Below, one piece after another: positions 57,944 to 64,000 of a stretch of 64,000 nucleotides of DNA. The translations under genes were made by a program, and so were the position numbers. The notes beneath the pieces were generated by a model, which saw only the letters and a list, made by a program, of their open reading frames with translations, was not told the origin of the DNA and searched no databases. The stretch spans positions 372,001 through 436,000 of the forward strand of contig AZLU01000005.1 in the NCBI GenBank assembly GCA_002224055.1. The letters run 5' to 3'. Source of the DNA: Pezizomycotina sp. ARF18 (Eukaryota > Ascomycota). The number at the start of each line of letters is the position of its first letter. The first letter of the stretch is position 1.

Positions 57944-60090
57944 TATATCCAGTTAGTATATATTATCTTAAGCTACTTTTATATCACACAGGACTCAAAG
58001 TCGATTTATTAAGTTACTATGTTATGCTTAAGCGAGGTTACTAATTATCTATTCCTTTTAAATTCTATCTAAATTGCTGGAAGATGGAAGATGGAAGAGT
58101 ATTGTAACATCTTTTATTAATTTTTGTTTAATAACTAGTTGAAAGAAGGGCTTGGGATGAGGGGTGTTTAAATAGTATTACCCCCGGTTTCTAGAATATT
58201 CCACAAAATCATTTGTGTGTGATATTTGATTACATACTAATATTTTGGCTTGTAAAGAAATATCCTAAGGGAGATCGCTTCCTGATTTGAATTTGCGAAG
58301 GAACCACTTAGTACCCTTTTGGATTGTTCCTATCGTGCGAATTCGGTACTAGCCAGGATTCGGAATATTGTAAACGATAGCGAATATTCGTTTATTATCA
58401 GTTGCAGCTCGATCTTCCCAGGGCACGGTGTATGGTAAGTAACAAGCTTAAGCCTGCCTATCAAAAACACTTCGAGTTTGTGATTTTTACTATATTTAGT
58501 AGCTGTGCGCTGCCTTACTATTGCTTTACTCGATCGTACTTTACGATGTACTGAATAAGTATTACTACTGTTCTCGTCTGCTAATTCTGCTGATTCTGCC
58601 GGTTCTGTAGATTCTGCTAGCTCTGCTGGCTCCGCCGGCTCTAGTTCTGCCGTTCTAGGACATCTATACTATAAAGCTCAAGCTGCGATTACGGAATCCG
58701 AATGACCGAAGAGGGTGGCGCGAGGCTCTCCCGTGTTCGGTCCCACAGCTGACAGTTTCATCGAAGGAGACGGAGGCGAGACCTGGCCATCTGGCGAAAC
58801 GCTACCGCGATTACCGAATTTGAATTGCTGAACAATACTTCCAAAAAAGAATTCCAATACTCTTTAATTATTAGTATACGATAGTATACGTATTAACCAC
58901 GTCAATATATAATCTTAAAATAGTTTGGATTTCGTTTTCTTCAGGCTGAATTTGTCTCGTAGCCAGACCAATATTTTTTTTTTTTTGTTGGTGCTGCTGC
59001 GCAGCAGCCATGTAGTGGGGCTGAATGCAAGACTGAAATAATATAATTATAATACTAGCACCTTTTTAACAATAAATTTGAATTGAAGAATAAAATATTC
59101 TAAGTTATCATTTATCCGAAGTAAAAGCGAGCTTCCATTGAACTTTTGCTTGGACTAATTAGTTACTTAGACGAACAGATCTAGTTATAGCTCTAAGCTT
59201 TTGTTCTTTTTTTATAAGAAACAAGTAAATTTTATTTAAAATTCTAGCTCAACTTGAACTACCATCTATTAAAACTCGTAGTAATTAAAAAATAAAATAA
59301 AAAAAATAAAACTATTAGGACTATATATCAATATTATACATTTAGTCTGAACTGATTCTATTAAGTTTTAGTAGAGTTATTTGTAATCAGTTTGATCCAT
59401 TGTGGTTCTGCTGGTTTCATGCTGGCGAGAAATGCGTCCATATAGACACAGTTTGACTTCGTTGCTTTCTCAAGAGTTTGATGACGTTGACCATAGCTCT
59501 GTCAATCGATCATAGCAGTTCTCCCATCGCCGGAAGGTATATATGAAACTGAACAAACGTGTATAGGAGTTGACTGCGATAAAAATATACATGCAACTGG
59601 TGGTGTATTGCAAGGTGGATAATCTTTCGGCACGAGACTCTCAGACTTGACTTGATGAACCGATGAGGAATGAAAAATTATCAACGTTACCATTCGACAC
59701 GCTACGAAACTTAATAGTCGCTGTGCATTATGATGAACACAGAGGATAAAATTATTCTTGAAATTTTTTTTTTTTCTTCTCGAATCTGTTCATTGTATGA
59801 ATAAGTACCACTTTGTGAGAAATAAAGAATTGATAATCCTTAATGATGACTATAAGTTAAACCTCCGCAGGAGACTGAGACTAAGTCGAACAATCGAAGT
59901 TGATAAAAAAAAAAATTTAAAATAGAAACGAAAAAGATAAAAAAAAAAAAAAAAAAATTTCATAATATCTCTTTTGTTACGGAAATATTCTCGGTCATGT
60001 ATTTAGCACAAACCGCCATTTCAGTTGGCGAGATGAGCGAATCGCCAAAACCTTTGGCGAGAAAAGAAGTTATATGGAAGCCTATCATGT
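57944..60090. other. AT-rich stretch with remnants of repeats
   Basis: No gene recognised. A short plus-strand segment at about 58575-58655 has imperfect nine-base repeats of the gattctgct type, encoding Ser/Ala-rich sequence (SADSAGSVDSASSAGSAGSS). A palindromic gctgctgcgcagcagc lies near 58992. A-runs occur near 59905 and 59940. Confidence 0.35.
58291..58310 (-). repeat. Right copy of the 20-bp inverted repeat flanking the NLR gene
   Basis: Exact reverse complement of 54113-54132. Confidence 0.75.
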
Positions 60091-60480
60091 ATTTAAAGGA
60101 CCATAAGTCACCCTTATGGAATAGCTATAAGAAGAACCATCGATTAATAAAACTATCATAGTATACTATATTTAATACTCTTAAACTTTTACTCTAATAG
60201 TAAACGTTAAGTACTCTACTATTCGCCTTATAGAAAACCTCTACCTAAGTATTTAAATTATTTAGTACCTATATCTTAACCCTATCCTTTAAGAAGAAGA
60301 ATAAGCCTAAGTACTATATACTATACATAGTATTAGTAACTAGAAGAAAGCTATTACAGCTTAACGTTCACTATTAGAGTAAATGTTTAAAAGTATTAAG
60401 TATAATATACTATAATATTTTTATTAATCGATAGTTCTTTTCATAACTATTCCATAAGAATAACTTAAGGTCTTTAAATA
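60091..60480. mobile_element. Foldback/MITE-like element with about 120-bp inverted arms, RIP-like
   Basis: The left arm (60091-60211) matches the reverse complement of the right arm (60360-60480) over about 120 bp at roughly 85 percent identity by eye; both begin ATTTAAAG and reach AACGTTAAG at the inner end. Many of the differences between the arms are C/T or G/A, as RIP would leave. The 148-bp middle has no frame. I see no clear target-site duplication, so the outer ends are approximate. Confidence 0.75.
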
Positions 60481-60501
60481 TAATAATATATTCTATAAAC
60501 A

Positions 60502-60590
60502 GGCGCCGCCTAGCAGGCACAGGCGCACAGGCGTAGGCATAGGCTAGCGGGCGTGGTTACAGGCGTATAGGCTAGGCCTGCGAGTAATAG
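60502..60590 (+). repeat. GC-rich degenerate aggcg tandem repeat
   Basis: Imperfect units of the type caggcgcacaggcgtaggc run for about 90 bp inside a strongly AT-rich region, directly beside the foldback element. Confidence 0.7.
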
Positions 60591-60856
60591 GCCACAAAAG
60601 GTATTACAGAAATATCTCTTCATAATGTATTTAATTACCACATCCAGAATACTCGACAAGCACCTGGTTAATATAATTAAATATACTACTTTACAGTATT
60701 AAAAACTTACAACTAACTACAATCCAAGAAATTTTAATATAACAAAAAATAAATAGTGCATTCAATTCTGTTAACCATATACCTATATCCTCTTTTAAAT
60801 AATACCATTTATCCTTTATATATATAACTAATTATACTATCTTACTATTAGTTATA

Positions 60857-61526
60857 CAGTCAGTTGACATAATTGTTGGGACACTTTCCTAAAACGGCAG
60901 TTTTCCCATACAAAGTATGATTTTTGCACTTTTCAATCAATAATAACGCAACAACGACTGGATAAAATTGGCTAAAACTTAAATATGTTATAATATATAT
61001 CGTAAACTAATACATATTAAAATTTTAAAAAAATCCGTTAAAAGTTTATGACGTGATAATATTCATATTTATACATTTTTAAAAACACGTACTTCACGCA
61101 CTTTTATATATGTAAAATACGCGAAATTGCACGAAAATCGTGCGATTTTTAAACTAGTTAAAATTTAAAAATATATATAGCTTAATTTATAACGAATCTT
61201 TTTAAAATTTAAATATATGTTAGATTAATATATAATCTATAATATATTTTAATTTTATAAGTTTTTATTAAATATTGACGTTATAATATAAGTTTAAAAA
61301 TAATATAGATTTTTATATATAAAAATTTTAAAAATAATATAAATTTAATACTTGATAAAATTTTATAAAATTTTAATATGTTATTATTATATATATAATG
61401 AACGTAAATTCTCAATTTTATAAAAATCGGATAATAATTGAGTGAGTTATCGATGATTTAAGATATTGTAGAACTTGAAGAAATTGCCGTTTTAGGTAAG
61501 TGTCCAACAATTATGTCAACTGACTG
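60857..61526. mobile_element. Non-autonomous Tc1/mariner-type element (MITE), 670 bp
   Basis: The ends are inverted repeats of about 45 bp: CAGTCAGTTGACATAATTGT at the left and its exact reverse complement at the right, continuing through ACACTT and CCTAAAACGGCA with one indel and one or two mismatches. TA flanks both ends (60855-60856 and 61527-61528), the target-site duplication of Tc1/mariner transposons. The interior is extremely AT-rich, has no transposase frame, and probably suffered RIP or is a deletion derivative. It could only move with a transposase supplied from elsewhere. Confidence 0.85.
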
Positions 61527-61528
61527 TA

Positions 61529-64000
61529 CCCAGACTTTTCTCCAGACAACTTCCGCCTCGTAGCCAGGTTTCAAGGTCAATAATAAGAACAAAAGTCTAA
61601 TAGATATAATAATACCTTCTAAAAATTTTTAGCGATAATAATATAATTTATATTTTATTTATCGGAGTTTTACTCCTGTATCCCTTTCTTTAAGTCCTCA
61701 TACGGTTATACTTCGATTTTGTGACCTGCATCCCGGCATTTTTCAGTATCACTACGTGCTTTGTGCTTCAGTTCAATATCCGCAATACCGTAAATTATTT
61801 GCTTGTGTAGGTATCGTTTGCCTGACGCAGGCATCCATCTGCAGTCCATGGATATCATCTGCCTTTCAATTTGCCTACTCGGACGTGCGATGCGTGATTA
61901 GATCTGGAATGATATGGCTGGTGGGGAGTTGAGGAAATATTTTCGAGTAGTTTATGCACTTTTCTCTTAACCTCGTAAACGCAGTTTGAAAAAGCACCTA
62001 GTTATGGAGCTTAGGTGGGTTGATGGGGTAGGAAATGGAAATTCGGTTTGAATATGCGCCAAAGCTGGCGTTGCTGCGCGCATGCTTGTCTATCCTTGAC
62101 GATGTGTTTAAAATATGGAATCTGACTAACCCGAGCTAGGCTTTACATTCGCAGCGCGGTTCTCGGCCTCATGGTGATTTATCTCATTATGCTGTGAGTA
62201 GATTTCAGAAGAGCGTATACGTCAACAATTTCTTTCGCCGTAAAATCAAGAAAAATATAATTGGAAAATATTTCGGAGGGCACAAGTTCGTTGTATAGCA
62301 TGCTCGACCGTAATCGAATTAAGCTAGCTTTGCTGGGTGGTAATCTCGCCACATGGTCGAATATTTATCGCGATTTGCTTCGTATAGTTCTATACAGTTG
62401 TTATGATGGTAGAAATAGACCACGTCTTATGCGCGGGTTCTGCACTGAGATTACGGGGGCCAGGCGCTAGTAGCTATGTAGCGGATGTTTATCGGACGCA
62501 CGTACTTCATTTCGACGAGAATGCAACTTTGATCTATGTGAATGGGATAATATGCCTGGCTACTGCGTGAATTAGGTATGATAGCTTTCTTCTATCCGCT
62601 TTCATACTTCGCGCGCATGACGCTGGTTAGTGATGCTTGTACCGAGCTTTCCATTCTTGATATATCTGAGCGCGACGAGTGTACGCAATTGAAGCCGCAA
62701 GTATGCTTAGGGTATCGCGGATGGTCTACTCACGATTGTTTCTACTCACGATTGTTTCTACTTACGATTGTTTCTCTTAACGGCAAATTTCGTGTTGCTG
62801 AATTTGTTGCCTGTATTCAATGCCATCACGAGACGTATAAGCTTCGCTGAGGTATATTCCACACAGCTCACTCTATAAGTTATTGTGCGATTTCGGAGTG
62901 GAATTTAAATATCATTTCGAGAAAGGTAATTTTACTGTTAGCTTTAAATCTTGTATCTGTGTAGGTTGGCATCGTCGAGAATTTCATCGTCACTTTTTAC
63001 GAGTCTTATTATGATTTTCTCCTCGGGAGATAATACAATTCTCAGGACCTGGAACCCCCGCCCCTCTTCCCCAATTCTTTTTTCTTTCCTTTTTTTCTTT
63101 TTTTTTTTTTTTGGCCCCTAAGGTTCTTCTCAGAACACCGCGTTTGCGTGTTAGCCACGAAAATAGCAGTTCACAGCCTGTGTTTATCGTATCGGATGCA
63201 GAGGCCATTTCATCCGAGTCTGTGTGTATGTAACGCGGGGGAGCTCGATAACTTTAGGTTCTCTCGCTTGTTGTGGTGTTATGAGAGCTTGACCTTGGCA
63301 GGGACGTATGGCGTCAATACCGTAGTTCCCACTCTCGAGAGTTGGGCTCTTCTGATCGGTCTAGTATTATGTGCACTGAGACGCGATGGTATGACTACGC
63401 TTCGTCTTTTGAAGAAAAACTTAGTATTATCGTTAACCCTGCTGCGGTATGGGATAGATTGAGTAACTATCAGTCCAAAAGAAGACGGCTTACGGTATTG
63501 CGGAAACGGATCGTAAAGGGTTCAACGATATGACATCTATACGGAGCTGCGATATTCTATGGGAGAGCCACCGTTTACAAATTCACAGGGTAGATGACGC
63601 GATATTCGGATCGGAGATTTCTGCGATGGGAGAAATATTATACCACGCTGAGGATACCAATGGCGCTCATAGTTATTTTATTACTCGTGACGTGGGATAA
63701 TTTGCGACTATATGTTGGCTAGTCAGTCTATTGATTGCTATCGCACGGGTGCCGGTAACTTCGATCATCGATGTATGGCTGTTGCTGATGTTCCCCTCTG
63801 CACGCATTGATAACCCGTAGAGAGGCTGTTCCATACAAGCGCCGGGGACCTACGTGATCGAGTACTGGTAGTTAAGAATCGTGTTGTAACTGGACGAGCG
63901 GAGTTGTTCTTTAGCATTGCTTAGCTTAGATAAACCGTCGCCTCTTATGAAGTGATCCTCCTTCTATCTCGATGTCCATGTACGGAGCATAGAATTCCCT
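61529..64000. other. Terminal stretch with coding-like fragments, unidentified
   Basis: Composition returns to ordinary. Plus-strand fragments that look like protein are 62261-62470 (MENISEGTSSLYSMLDRNRI, LALLGGNLATWSNIYRDLLR), about 63390-63475 (FEEKLSIIVNPAAVWDRLSN) and 63530-63700 (MTSIRSCDILWESHRLQIHR, DDAIFGSEISAMGEILYHAE). They could be a broken gene, perhaps of the HET-domain kind, but no diagnostic motif is visible. The window ends inside this region. Confidence 0.35.
62726..62773 (+). repeat. Three tandem 16-bp repeats
   Basis: CTACTCACGATTGTTT occurs twice exactly and a third time with one C-to-T change. Sixteen is not a multiple of three, so it would break any frame crossing it. 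Confidence 0.95.

Noticed and set aside
58560-58660. Ser/Ala-rich repeat that could be part of a retroelement gag region
   Set aside because: No terminal repeats, protease, reverse transcriptase or integrase motifs could be seen nearby, so no element is called.
62726-62773. Three 16-bp direct repeats considered as a CRISPR-like array
   Set aside because: The copies are directly adjacent with no spacers, and the organism is a fungus. It is a simple tandem duplication.

Overview
The window looks like part of the genome of a filamentous ascomycete (Pezizomycotina). The evidence is the short introns (about 50-65 nt, GTAAGT-like donors, CTAAC/CTAAT-like branch sites), the gene families present (LaeA/UMTA-type methyltransferase, PTH11-like rhodopsin-domain receptors, a combined C2H2 and Zn2Cys6 regulator, F-box proteins, a fungal HNH nuclease, a STAND/NLR protein with TPR repeats, a Crinkler-RHS-type effector) and AT-rich tracts that resemble RIP-mutated repeats. 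I cannot name the genus.

Layout. 0-10.8 kb: a small secreted protein (-), a decayed LaeA-like methyltransferase (-), a long fungal RING protein (+) that carries two copies of histone H3 tail sequence, and a zinc-finger regulator (-) that converges on it. 13.3-17.2 kb: two divergent F-box/LRR-like genes separated by an unusual cluster of AACGTT palindromes. 17.9-20.6 kb: a second, unrelated methyltransferase (+) and an uncharacterised gene (-). 20.6-25.2 kb: little that can be assigned. 25.2-30.5 kb: a degraded caspase-like gene and a PTH11-like receptor (+). 31.2-35.9 kb: two tandem PTH11-like receptors (-). 37.2-37.4 kb: an assembly gap. 38.5-43.3 kb: a secreted protein (+) and a GPI-anchored Cys/Ser/Ala-rich protein (-). 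47.0-57.9 kb: an accessory block with a broken Crinkler-RHS-type effector (-), an HNH-nuclease gene (-) and an NB-ARC/TPR gene (+), all set in AT-rich DNA. 58-62 kb: an AT-rich repeat desert with a foldback element and a 670-bp Tc1/mariner-type MITE. 62-64 kb: coding-like fragments that I could not identify.

Genes and function. The PTH11-like receptors, secreted and GPI proteins, two methyltransferases and the zinc-finger regulator suggest an accessory, environment-facing region. No polyketide, NRPS or terpene backbone gene is visible, so a metabolite cluster is not supported. The 47-58 kb block, with two nuclease-type proteins beside an NLR, is a plausible non-self-recognition or genome-conflict island.

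Caution. Almost every recognisable gene changes reading frame one or more times, often at short homopolymers, while the protein motifs on both sides stay intact. Uncorrected single-base assembly errors and real decay are both possible, and gene ends and intron positions below should be read with that in mind. At least one lesion, a 14-bp tandem duplication at 26.3 kb, does not look like a homopolymer error.
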